7,060 nucleotides of DNA. It comes from AWTP1-13 sp041288195. Lineage in GTDB: Bacteria; Pseudomonadota; Alphaproteobacteria; Rhizobiales; Hyphomicrobiaceae. The stretch is taken from the NCBI GenBank assembly GCA_041288195.1, contig JBGGME010000197.1, positions 1 to 7,060 of the forward strand, written 5' to 3'. The notes under the pieces are model-generated. The model was not told the origin of the DNA, did not search any database, and worked only from the letters and a program-made list of their open reading frames with translations. Both the position numbers and the translations under genes were made by a program. Below, piece by piece: positions 1 to 5,810 of this stretch (position 1 is the stretch's first letter; each line of letters begins with the position of its first letter).

Positions 1-348
1 GGCGACGCGGGCCAGGATCAGCGTCTCGAGGCTGTTGGCCATCCCGCACAGGAACGAGGAGACGGTGAAGCCGAGCACCGTGAAGAACATCAGGTTGCGC
101 CAGCCGAGCCGGCTCGACAGCCACCCCGTCATGGGCGTGGCGAGCGCGGTGGCGACCAGGTTGAGGGTGATGACCCAGGAGATCTCGTCCTGGGTGGCCG
201 AGAAGGTGCCGCGGATCTGCGGCAGCACCAGGTTTGCCAGCGTGATGGTCATGCCGAACAGCATGTTCGACAGCTGCACCATCAGGAGGATGAGCCACTG
301 CCGTCCGCTGATGCTGAAAAAGCCGCCCTGCGCAACCGCAGCGCTCAT
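1..348 (-). CDS. MFS transporter, DHA2/EmrB-QacA type (N-terminal part, cut by window edge)
   Basis: Reading from the ATG at 348-346, 116 codons stay open to the window edge, so only the N-terminal part is visible. After a 17-residue cytoplasmic leader, a hydrophobic first helix (about residues 18-40) leads into LPQIRGTFSATQDEISWVIT, a typical DHA2 pattern (an LPxI segment, then a (D/E)xxWVIT segment opening helix 2). Next comes GWLSSRLGWRNLMF (about residues 75-88), the MFS motif A loop between helices 2 and 3, and then a third helix. Family members are 14-helix, proton-driven drug or metabolite exporters of the inner membrane, usually about 500 residues long. GAGGAA lies about 13 bases before the ATG, a slightly distant ribosome site. 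The gene lies 143 bp downstream of the GFA-family gene on the same strand and could be co-transcribed. The substrate cannot be read from this fragment. Confidence 0.9.
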   Translation of the reverse strand, partial: MSAAVAQGGFFSISGRQWLILLMVQLSNMLFGMTITLANLVLPQIRGTFSATQDEISWVITLNLVATALATPMTGWLSSRLGWRNLMFFTVLGFTVSSFLCGMANSLETLILARVA

Positions 349-414
349 CTGGGTGACGTTTCCTCGTGTCGGCGGGGCCTCGTGGCCCTCTTGCCCGACC
401 TCAATAGCAGATTT

Positions 415-433
415 GCCTGCAAAATGGGCAGGC
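415..433. other. Short inverted repeat between GFA-family and MFS genes
   Basis: GCCTGC (415-420) pairs perfectly with GCAGGC (428-433) across a 7-base A-rich loop. It lies about 60 bases past the stop codon of the GFA-family gene and about 70 bases before the MFS start. There is no T-run on the minus strand, so it is not a classical terminator. It could be an operator, a weak attenuator or chance. Confidence 0.2.
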
Positions 434-491
434 CCCGGCGCGCATCAGCCCTGCGCCGCGTGTGGACGGCAAATGAAATCTTACCGGTGGC

Positions 492-929
492 TCAGCGGCC
501 GAAGCCGCCCTTGGGGTCGAACACGGGTTGCTTGTCCCGCTTGGCGACGCCCGGCAGGTCGCGGAGCCAGGCCAGCGCCGAGCGGAACCAGTACTGGTCG
601 CCCGGCACCAGCTGGCCGCGCTGGCGGATGGTGCCGACGCGCAGGCCGACGACCTTGGCGCCCTCGCCCGGCGGCCCCGAGTAGATCGGCGAGCCGCAGT
701 CCGGGCAGAACGTCTGTACGCGCTTGTTGCCGCTCTCGCCGGTCTTGACGTAGGCCTTGGGCGTGCCCGCCAGCAGCTTGAAGGTGCCTTCGTTGGTCGG
801 CACGACCGTGCGGAAGGCGGTGCCCGACAGCGTCTGGCAATCCGTGCAATGGCAGAGCACGACCTTGGCGGGGTCGACCTCCGCCTCGTAGCGGATATTG
901 CCGCAGTGGCAGCCGCCGTCGACCTTCAT
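492..929 (-). CDS. GFA family protein (Mss4-like zinc-binding fold)
   Basis: A 145-residue protein with the full cysteine pattern of the GFA (glutathione-dependent formaldehyde-activating enzyme / CENP-V) family. C7 and C9 (GGCHCG) with C75 and C78 (FCPDCGSPIY) correspond to the structural zinc site. C26, C28 and C31 (CHCTDCQ) correspond to the second, catalytic-type zinc site of the founding Paracoccus enzyme. The length is normal for single-domain members. Most family members have no proven activity, and the formaldehyde-glutathione adduct role of the founder is itself debated, so only the family is called. The start is well supported: GGGAGG precedes the ATG by about 7 bases. The gene diverges from the hydratase gene over 86 bp and precedes the MFS gene on the same strand. 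It is expected to be cytoplasmic, with no signal peptide. Confidence 0.93.
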   Translation of the reverse strand: MKVDGGCHCGNIRYEAEVDPAKVVLCHCTDCQTLSGTAFRTVVPTNEGTFKLLAGTPKAYVKTGESGNKRVQTFCPDCGSPIYSGPPGEGAKVVGLRVGTIRQRGQLVPGDQYWFRSALAWLRDLPGVAKRDKQPVFDPKGGFGR

Positions 930-960
930 GACCCATCCTCCCGAGATGCTCGCAATGGCT

Positions 961-989
961 TTGATCTTACAGTGTCCGTCCTGGATAGT
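961..989 (+). promoter_or_regulatory. Candidate sigma-70-type promoter for the hydratase gene
   Basis: TTGATC (961-966, four of six consensus -35 bases) and GATAGT (984-989, four of six -10 bases) are separated by exactly 17 bases. They lie in the short gap between two divergent genes. Transcription would begin near 996, giving a leader of about 20 bases that still contains the GGAGG at 1006-1010. The opposite strand shows only a weak -10-like TAAGAT for the GFA-family gene. The call rests on consensus match and position only. Confidence 0.4.
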
Positions 990-1015
990 AAGGCCGGCCT
1001 TGGGCGGAGGAAGCG

Positions 1016-1798
1016 ATGACCGAGGAGGGACTGCGGGCGGGCGCGGAGCGCATCGTGGCGGCGCGGGCGGCCGTCGCCAAGCTCGACGGGCTTCCCGATG
1101 CCGAGCGCCCGCGCACGATCGAGGACGGCTACCGCTTGCTGCAGATCGCGGCCGAGCGCTGGGCGGACGAGCCGGTCGGCTGGAAGGTCGGCGCCACCTC
1201 CAGGGAGGTGCAGGCGATGTTCGGCATCGCAGAGCCGGTCTATGGCCCCATGTTCAAGACGACCGTGCATGCGAGCCCCGCGCGCCTGCAGGCTGCCGCC
1301 TTTCAGCACCTGCTGCTGGAGGCCGAGTTCACGTTCGCGTTCCACGACGGGCTGCCCCCGCGCGCCAAGCCCTACGCGCGCGAGGAGGTGCTGGACGCGG
1401 TCGAGGCGGTGATCCCGAGCATCGAGGTCATCAGCCCGCGGTTCAAGCGGCTCAGCGTCGACCATACGCCGCAGTTCATTGCCGACTTCTCCGGCAATGC
1501 GGCGACCGTGCTGGGCACGCCCTGCCGGGACTGGCGCGCGCTCGACCTTGCGGCGCAGGGGGCGGCGATGATCATCGGCGGCGTGAAACGGCAGGAGGGC
1601 ACCGGCGCGGTGACGCTGGGCAACCCGCTCAACGTGCTGGAATGGCTGGTTGCCGCCATGGCCACGCGCGGCCAGGCCATCGCCAAGGGCGACCTCGTCA
1701 TGACCGGCACCATGACCGGCCTGCACTCGCCCGAGCCCGGCGAGACGGCCGCGGCCGACTTCGGCGCGCTGGGCCGGGTCGAGGTGGTGTTCGAGTAG
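1016..1798 (+). CDS. 2-keto-4-pentenoate hydratase / FAH-fold hydratase-decarboxylase family protein
   Basis: A 260-residue protein of the MhpD-like branch of the fumarylacetoacetate hydrolase fold. Family enzymes hydrate 2-hydroxypenta-2,4-dienoate (or decarboxylate the related oxalocrotonate) in meta-cleavage of aromatic rings, using one divalent metal ion. Visible signatures are GWKVGATS (residues 55-62), LEAEFTF (101-107), IEVISPRF (136-143), GNPLNVLEWL (202-211) and GDLVMTGTMTGL (225-236). E102, E104 and E137 match the usual metal-ligand glutamates. The length is typical. GGAGG at 1006-1010 sits five bases before the ATG and fixes the start. No ring-cleavage dioxygenase or aldolase is nearby, so the gene is not in a classical meta-cleavage operon and its true substrate is unknown. 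It diverges from the GFA-family gene and is followed by a palindromic repeat. Confidence 0.9.
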   Translation: MTEEGLRAGAERIVAARAAVAKLDGLPDAERPRTIEDGYRLLQIAAERWADEPVGWKVGATSREVQAMFGIAEPVYGPMFKTTVHASPARLQAAAFQHLLLEAEFTFAFHDGLPPRAKPYAREEVLDAVEAVIPSIEVISPRFKRLSVDHTPQFIADFSGNAATVLGTPCRDWRALDLAAQGAAMIIGGVKRQEGTGAVTLGNPLNVLEWLVAAMATRGQAIAKGDLVMTGTMTGLHSPEPGETAAADFGALGRVEVVFE

Positions 1799-1826
1799 CT
1801 GCAAACGCTCGACAAAACCCCTGCAC

Positions 1827-1984
1827 CGTAGGTTGGGTTAGCGCGGGCACGACGTCTCGCCTGACGTTCGAACGCTGATCCGCGCGTAACCCAACATCGC
1901 CTGGAGCCCGCAAATGTCGGGTTACGCGCCGATGTCACGGCGAGCGCCCGACGCACCCGATCGGCGGCGCTAACCCAACCTACG
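1827..1984. repeat. 158-bp nested palindromic intergenic repeat (REP/BIME- or MITE-like)
   Basis: The outer arms are a perfect 18-bp inverted repeat: cgtaggttgggttagcgc at 1827-1844 and its exact reverse complement at 1967-1984. Inside them, gcgcgtaacccaaca (1882-1896) is answered by tgtcgggttacgcgc (1915-1929), complementary at 14 of 15 positions. All four arms are variants of one core, GGGTTA-GCGC, in alternating orientation. The segment can therefore fold as one long cruciform or as two adjacent hairpins (1827-1896 and 1915-1984). From general knowledge, GTAGGTTGGGTTAGCG-type palindromes are dispersed intergenic repeats in many proteobacteria. No target-site duplication is evident at the edges and there is no transposase. 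It fills most of the 250-bp gap between the hydratase and MBL genes and could act as a terminator or mRNA stabiliser for the hydratase transcript. Confidence 0.85.
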
Positions 1985-2048
1985 CTACCCGCCAGCCAGG
2001 CCTGCTGCTACACATGTTGCGCAGACAGCCTGCAAACGGGGGGAACCC

Positions 2049-2927
2049 ATGTTCAGCGTCGGCGAGGTCGAGGTTCTGCGGGTGGAGGAGAGCCTGGGGC
2101 ACGGCTTCCAACCCAACGTGCTGCTGCCCGACTGGAACGCGAAAGACATCGAGCCGCATCTGCCGTGGCTGGCGCCGACCTACTACGATCCCGCCGTCGA
2201 CAAGCTCGTCTCCTCGATCCACAGCTGGGTGCTGAAGACGCGCCACCATACCATCCTGATCGACACCTGCGTCGGCAACCACAAGGAGCGCCCGACGCAA
2301 CCGCGCTTCCACATGCTGAACCGGCCCTACATGGAGAACTTCGCCAAGGCCGGCCTCAAGCCCGAGGACATCGACTACGTGCTGTGCACGCACCTGCACG
2401 TCGATCACGTCGGCTGGAACACCAGGCTCGACAACGGCCGCTGGGTGCCGACCTTCCCCAACGCCAAGTACGTGTTCTCCAGGACCGACCGCGACTACTT
2501 CGACCCCGCGCGCGGGGAGGGCGGCAAGGAGGACCGGCACGCGCGCGTGTTCAACGACAGCGTGCTGCCGATCCTGGAGGCCAAGCAGGACATGGTGGTC
2601 GACGGCATCCACAAGCTCGGCGACGACATCACCATCTCGCCGGCGCCGGGGCATTCGCCGGGGCACGTGCTGATCACGCTGACGTCGAAGGGGACCGAGG
2701 CGCTGTTCATCGGCGACATCATGCACAACCCCATCCAGATCTATCACACGCACTGGAGCAGCGCCTTCTGCTCCGACCCTGAGCAGGCGCGCACGACGCG
2801 GCGGCGCATGCTCGAGCATGCGGCGGCCAAGGGCAGCCTGGTCTATCCCTGCCACTTCGCCGGCCCGCACTTCGGGCGCATCGGCGAGCGGCCGGGCGGG
2901 TTCGCGTATCTGCCGGGGCGCGGCTGA
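2049..2927 (+). CDS. MBL-fold metallo-hydrolase
   Basis: A 292-residue metallo-beta-lactamase-fold protein with a complete dinuclear metal site: H115, H117, D119 and H120 in THLHVDHVGW, H202 in PAPGHSPGH, D223 in FIGDIMHNP, and H269 in YPCHFAGPH. ILIDTCVGN (residues 69-77) is the usual strand before the first metal loop. The family hydrolyses varied esters, lactones, thioesters and phosphoesters. The overall pattern resembles the AHL-lactonase-like branch, but nothing here fixes the substrate. There is no signal peptide, so it is probably cytoplasmic. A GGGGGGAA stretch at 2038-2045 just before the ATG serves as ribosome site. The repeat at 1827-1984 lies directly upstream, so the promoter is either in the remaining 64 bases, in the repeat, or upstream of the hydratase. 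The gene converges on the PagL-like gene. Confidence 0.92.
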   Translation: MFSVGEVEVLRVEESLGHGFQPNVLLPDWNAKDIEPHLPWLAPTYYDPAVDKLVSSIHSWVLKTRHHTILIDTCVGNHKERPTQPRFHMLNRPYMENFAKAGLKPEDIDYVLCTHLHVDHVGWNTRLDNGRWVPTFPNAKYVFSRTDRDYFDPARGEGGKEDRHARVFNDSVLPILEAKQDMVVDGIHKLGDDITISPAPGHSPGHVLITLTSKGTEALFIGDIMHNPIQIYHTHWSSAFCSDPEQARTTRRRMLEHAAAKGSLVYPCHFAGPHFGRIGERPGGFAYLPGRG

Positions 2928-2967
2928 GGCCGCCTGCTGGGCGTGCGCCGCCATTTCCGCGGCAAGG

Positions 2968-3014
2968 CCCCGGCTCTGCGCGCCTTGGACTGCGTCCGCG
3001 GCGCTTGGCCGGGG
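2968..3014. terminator. Possible hairpin between convergent genes
   Basis: CCCCGGC (2968-2974) pairs with GCCGGGG (3008-3014), and an inner GCGCC (2980-2984) pairs with GGCGC (3000-3004). This gives an interrupted GC-rich stem in the 104-bp gap between the converging MBL and PagL-like genes. The position suits a shared terminator, but no T-run follows on either strand. Such stems also arise by chance in GC-rich DNA. Confidence 0.3.
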
Positions 3015-3031
3015 ATGCAACACGTATCGGC

Positions 3032-3619
3032 TCAGTTGAACGTGTAGCCGAGACGGAGCCCGCCGCTGGTGAGGCCGCTGTTGCGGTCGCAGAGGCCGGC
3101 GTTCGACATGTGCGCCACCGTCGCGTAGAGCCACAGGCGCTCGGTCAGGCCCACGCCGATCGATCCCGACTCGCGGAAATTCGCGACGCAGCCGAAGGAG
3201 CTGCCCTCGCCATTGGTGGGGCCGTCGTGCACCGCGCCGCCGAACGTCACCTCGACGGAGAAGCGCTCGTGCAGCCGCAGGTCCCAGGTGAAGCCGGCGT
3301 AGAGCTGGCTGGTGTCGCCGTCGACGTTGATCTGGGTGCCGATGTGGATGCGCGGCATCAGGAAGGAATGCAGGGAGCCGCGGTCCTGGGCCGCGATCGG
3401 CTTGGCAAAGAGAAGCTCGGCGTTGACGTCGAGGCCGCCCTGCTCGGTGCCGGAGGGCTCGATATGGTGCCCGAAGACGCCGAGGCGGATCTCATCGACG
3501 ATCGAGCGCGACCGCCAGCCGTCGGCTGATTGGGCAAAGGCACCGTCCGTCGCCGCCATCGCCAGCAGCGAGACCAACACCCCCCAACACGTACGCGAGA
3601 CTCGAGACAAGATACCCAC
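3032..3619 (-). CDS. Acyloxyacyl hydrolase (PagL-like lipid A 3-O-deacylase family)
   Basis: The C-terminal part carries the PagL signature AHMSNAGLCDRNSGL followed by LRLGYTFN. With the start used here, H170, S172 and N173 match the conserved H-x-S-N of the family, whose His and Ser are catalytic. Family enzymes are small eight-stranded outer-membrane barrels that remove an acyl chain from lipid A. The alternating hydrophobic strands and the aromatic-rich C-terminus fit this. A signal peptide is clear: Arg residues, the hydrophobic run CWGVLVSLLAMAA, then AFA before Gln (about residues 27-29), leaving a mature chain of about 166 residues. C144 and C177 could form a disulphide. No ATG lies upstream of the signal core. 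GTG at 3619 is taken as start; TTG at 3610 and GTGs at 3643 and 3784 are alternatives, none with a strong ribosome site. The third catalytic residue, Glu, is not evident at the spacing known from Pseudomonas PagL. Confidence 0.8.
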   Translation of the reverse strand: MGILSRVSRTCWGVLVSLLAMAATDGAFAQSADGWRSRSIVDEIRLGVFGHHIEPSGTEQGGLDVNAELLFAKPIAAQDRGSLHSFLMPRIHIGTQINVDGDTSQLYAGFTWDLRLHERFSVEVTFGGAVHDGPTNGEGSSFGCVANFRESGSIGVGLTERLWLYATVAHMSNAGLCDRNSGLTSGGLRLGYTFN

Positions 3620-3664
3620 GAGATACGCCGACACACCCGGCACCAGCGCCCGCCCCCAACACGT
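3581..3664. repeat. 12-bp direct repeat 72 bp apart in the PagL-like N-terminal region
   Basis: CCCCCAACACGT occurs at 3581-3592 and again at 3653-3664. The spacing is 24 codons in the reading frame of the PagL-like gene, so both copies read Thr-Cys-Trp-Gly on the minus strand. The second copy lies upstream of the chosen start. It may reflect a local duplication or chance in C-rich sequence. Confidence 0.3.
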
Positions 3665-3854
3665 CAGGCAGCCCCCAGCGCACCACACAACGTCCGAAAT
3701 GATCCTGTCACGACCGATCGGGCGCTGGCGAGGGGCGCGGGCTGCTAGCCAATAGATGATGGCGGACTGTTGCCGCGAGGCCACTGGCCGTGCGGCGATA
3801 CAATCCGCGAGCGGACAGACAGAGTGCCGGCCTAAGTCCAGGAAATCTCAGGCG

Positions 3855-4694
3855 CTATCGGACCGTCGCCAGCTTCGGCGCCCACGCATCGAGCTGGGGC
3901 AGCACCACGTCGGCCTTGGCGGAGTCGATGCTGAGCACGATGCGCTCGATCCCCGCATCGCGATAGGCGCCCCACGCCGCGGGGTCGTGCTCGGCGCTGG
4001 AAGCGGTGATGGGAAGCGTGCGGCCGGCAGCCTTCTCCATTTCGCGGTACTCGGGAAGCTTGTCGAGCAGACGATAGGTCGGGCGCTTCGCATGCGGCAT
4101 CCAGCCGTCACCGTAGGCCAGCGCCCGGCGGGCGCCGTAGGGCAGACCGCCGCCGACGAGGATCGGCGGATAGGGCTTCTGCACCGGCTTGGGCCAGGAC
4201 ATCATCGGGCCGAACTTCACGAACTTGCCGTGGTACTCGGGCTTCGTCTGCGTCCAGATCGCGCGCATGGCCTCGATGCGCTCGCGCATGACCTCGTTGC
4301 GGCTCTTGAAGTCGGTGCCGTGGTCGGCCATCTCCTCCGCGTTCCAGCCGGCACCGACACCGAAGAGAAAGCGTCCCTTGGAGATCTGGTCGATGCTGGC
4401 GACGGACTTGGCGGTCTGGATCGGGTCGCGCTGGGGCACGAGGCAGATGCCGGTGCCGATCTTGAGCCGCGTGGTGACGGCGGCTGCCGCACCCAGCACG
4501 ACGAACGGGTCCATGACGTCGTAGTATTTCTTCGGCAGGTCGCCGCCCTGCGGCCACGGCGAGGCGCGCGACAGGGGGATGTGGCTGTGCTCGGGCAGCC
4601 AGAGCGACTCGAAGCCGCGATCCTCGAGCGCCCGCGCCAGCTCGGTCGGCGCAATCGAATAGTCCGTCACGAACATGGCGACGCCGACGTGCAT
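3855..4694 (-). CDS. LLM class F420/flavin-dependent oxidoreductase (Rv2161c-like)
   Basis: A 279-residue luciferase-like TIM-barrel protein. Visible family features are the N-terminal strand HVGVAMFVTD, FESLWLPEHSHIP (residues 28-40), RLKIGTGICLVPQRDPIQTAK (76-96), GRFLFGVGAGWN (107-118) and PPILVGGGLPYGARRALAYGDGW (176-198). This combination fits the Rv2161c-type subfamily of probable F420-dependent oxidoreductases. In alphaproteobacteria the cofactor could instead be FMN, and the sequence alone does not decide. The C-terminal IERIVLSIDSAKADVVLPQLD is the usual closing strand and helix. The start is well supported: GGGGAGGAG lies about 9 bases before the ATG. It follows the small Gln-rich gene by 81 bp on the same strand. 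No biosynthetic partner for F420 is in the window. The substrate is unknown. Confidence 0.92.
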   Translation of the reverse strand: MHVGVAMFVTDYSIAPTELARALEDRGFESLWLPEHSHIPLSRASPWPQGGDLPKKYYDVMDPFVVLGAAAAVTTRLKIGTGICLVPQRDPIQTAKSVASIDQISKGRFLFGVGAGWNAEEMADHGTDFKSRNEVMRERIEAMRAIWTQTKPEYHGKFVKFGPMMSWPKPVQKPYPPILVGGGLPYGARRALAYGDGWMPHAKRPTYRLLDKLPEYREMEKAAGRTLPITASSAEHDPAAWGAYRDAGIERIVLSIDSAKADVVLPQLDAWAPKLATVR

Positions 4695-4775
4695 GGCTCG
4701 GCTCCTCCCCTGGATGGCCCGAGGTGGAGAGTAGGGCAGGCCGGCGCCGACGTCACGGGCGTGCGCGCAACTCGA

Positions 4776-4985
4776 CTATTGGTTGGCCGAGTGGCGCTGC
4801 TGCGCCTCCGAGCTCGTCGAATCGGGCTGGGCCTGCTCCTGGCGCGGGGGCAGCGTGTTGCCCCCGCCCCCGACCGCGGCCGAGAAGGGCCCGGCCGAGT
4901 AGGAATTGCGCTGCTCCTGCTGCATCTGGCGTTGTCGCCGCAGCTGTTGCTGGAGCCGGAGCCGGGTAGATGGAAACTCGGTCAT
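4776..4985 (-). CDS. Small Gln/Arg-rich hypothetical protein (69 residues)
   Basis: I do not recognise this protein. The first 27 residues are basic and amphipathic, rich in Arg and Gln (TRLRLQQQLRRQRQMQQEQR). A glycine run (AAVGGGGN) and a polar, low-complexity tail rich in Gln, Ser and Pro follow. There is no signal peptide or membrane segment. Support for coding is a strong ribosome site (GAGGAGG about 5 bases before the ATG), mostly G/C third positions, and placement 81 bp upstream of the LLM gene on the same strand. The N-terminal helix could bind nucleic acid or a partner protein, but that is a guess. A 7-bp hairpin (4846-4865) lies inside the gene over the Gly-run codons. Confidence 0.6.
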   Translation of the reverse strand: MTEFPSTRLRLQQQLRRQRQMQQEQRNSYSAGPFSAAVGGGGNTLPPRQEQAQPDSTSSEAQQRHSANQ

Positions 4986-5429
4986 GCCACCTCCTCACCT
5001 GGCGCTCTCGAGGCAAACTGCAGGCGTAAGGCCCGCCACGGAGGAACCAACCTCTGATTGACCGCAAAGTTCCAGCCTCGACGGCTGGACGAAGTTACCC
5101 AACGGTTTACCGCGCAAGATGGTAGGAGGGCGGGTCGCCCGTGCCTTGGGAAGCAGCTCCCCGCGGTCCCGCGGACCACGAGTAGACCAGGGCGACGGCA
5201 ACGACGAGGACGAGGCTCAGATAGCTGAGCATGACCGCGCTCGCCCATCGTTCGTCCGTATCGCCGTCATCGGATCGGAGGTCCTCTCTCAGCAGGCGCG
5301 GAACAGGAGCGCGGACGATCTCGACGCGAGGGTCGCCGTAACGCCGAAAGACATGATGGACCCCGTTTCTGTGGCTCTGCTTGCATAAAACGTCCTGCCC
5401 AAGCTTGGGTTCCACCGAGGGCGTCGCCG
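4986..5429. other. 444-bp stretch with no firm gene
   Basis: This stretch lies between two small minus-strand genes. Its only plausible coding unit is a 41-codon membrane-peptide ORF (5107-5232), listed separately. It also holds a 7-bp stem with a 5-base loop at 5071-5089 (TCCAGCC/GGCTGGA), a 5-bp stem at 5165-5177 and a 12-bp palindrome, CCCAAGCTTGGG, at 5398-5409. The longer plus-strand reading frame across 5119-5388 has no recognisable domain and lies antisense to the 41-codon ORF, so I treat it as non-coding. No clear promoter was found. Confidence 0.5.
5107..5232 (-). CDS. Possible small single-pass membrane protein (41 residues)
   Basis: From an ATG at 5232 the frame reads one strongly hydrophobic helix (residues 2-17, LSYLSLVLVVAVALVY), then SWSAGPRG and a short polar tail, ending in TAA. 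This is the build of many small bacterial membrane peptides. The evidence is thin: no good ribosome site lies before the ATG, no homologue is recognised, and the frame stays open far upstream without a better start. It lies 121 bases upstream of the Gln-rich gene on the same strand. It could equally be non-coding. Confidence 0.35.
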   Translation of the reverse strand: MLSYLSLVLVVAVALVYSWSAGPRGAASQGTGDPPSYHLAR

Positions 5430-5630
5430 CTATTGCAGCTTCGACATGCGGATTTCGGCTTCGAGCTTCTGGCGCTCGCCCTTCAGGTGAACGATGTCCT
5501 GCAGCATCGTGAGCAGGTCGGAGCGCACCTCCTCCGCCTCCACGGTCTCCCGCGGGAGCGAGCGCAAGTGCAGGCGCAGCTGCTCGGAGACGATCTCCAG
5601 TCGGGTAATCTGATTGTCGAGCTCGAGCAT
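5430..5630 (-). CDS. Small coiled-coil hypothetical protein (66 residues)
   Basis: Nearly the whole 66-residue chain looks like a charged alpha-helical hairpin. An N-terminal helix (MLELDNQITRLEIVSEQL to about residue 24), a break at SLPRE, and a second helix (about 31-64, ending GERQKLEAEI) show heptad-like spacing of Leu, Ile and Val with alternating Glu, Arg and Lys. There is no signal or membrane segment. Third codon positions are mainly G/C, which supports real coding. GGAGA lies about 9-13 bases before the ATG. I do not recognise the family. Small two-helix proteins of this kind often act as dimeric adaptors or anti-factors, but nothing here shows a partner. It lies 180 bp downstream of the cytochrome gene on the same strand. 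Confidence 0.65.
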   Translation of the reverse strand: MLELDNQITRLEIVSEQLRLHLRSLPRETVEAEEVRSDLLTMLQDIVHLKGERQKLEAEIRMSKLQ

Positions 5631-5810
5631 GACAGGTGTCTCCGAATGCGGCGGACGCTAACAGGTCCGGCCAGAAGCCAATCGCCGGATGCCAATTTCC
5701 GCATGCAAGAACGCCCCTCCCCCCTTGCGGTTCCAGCTGGACGCTCGCGTGTGCCGGCATCGGTAGCGGGCCTGTTGGGCTGCCCAGAAACTGCGCAGCT
5801 CGGCGGCCCC

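Noticed and set aside
415..433. Rho-independent terminator after the GFA-family gene
   Set aside because: The 6-bp stem lacks a following T-run on the minus strand, so it is listed only as a short inverted repeat.
1016..2927. Aromatic meta-cleavage operon made of hydratase plus MBL hydrolase
   Set aside because: No ring-cleavage dioxygenase, aldolase or dehydrogenase is present. The two genes are separated by a palindromic repeat, so a shared pathway cannot be supported.
1980..3134. Minus-strand frame of 384 codons
   Set aside because: It is antisense to the MBL-fold gene, whose metal motif is complete. The translation shows no family features.
3756..5057. Plus-strand frame of 433 codons
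   Set aside because: It is antisense to the LLM oxidoreductase and the Gln-rich gene. The LLM frame has clear family motifs, and the plus-strand translation has the Arg/Ala/Gly-rich look of an antisense shadow.
5119..5388. Plus-strand reading frame of 89 codons starting ATG at 5119
   Set aside because: No recognisable domain and no ribosome site. It lies antisense to the more plausible small membrane ORF, and long open frames on both strands are common in such GC-rich DNA.
5398..5409. 12-bp perfect palindrome CCCAAGCTTGGG
   Set aside because: About one or two 12-bp perfect palindromes are expected by chance in 7 kb. It is not paired with a promoter or repeated.
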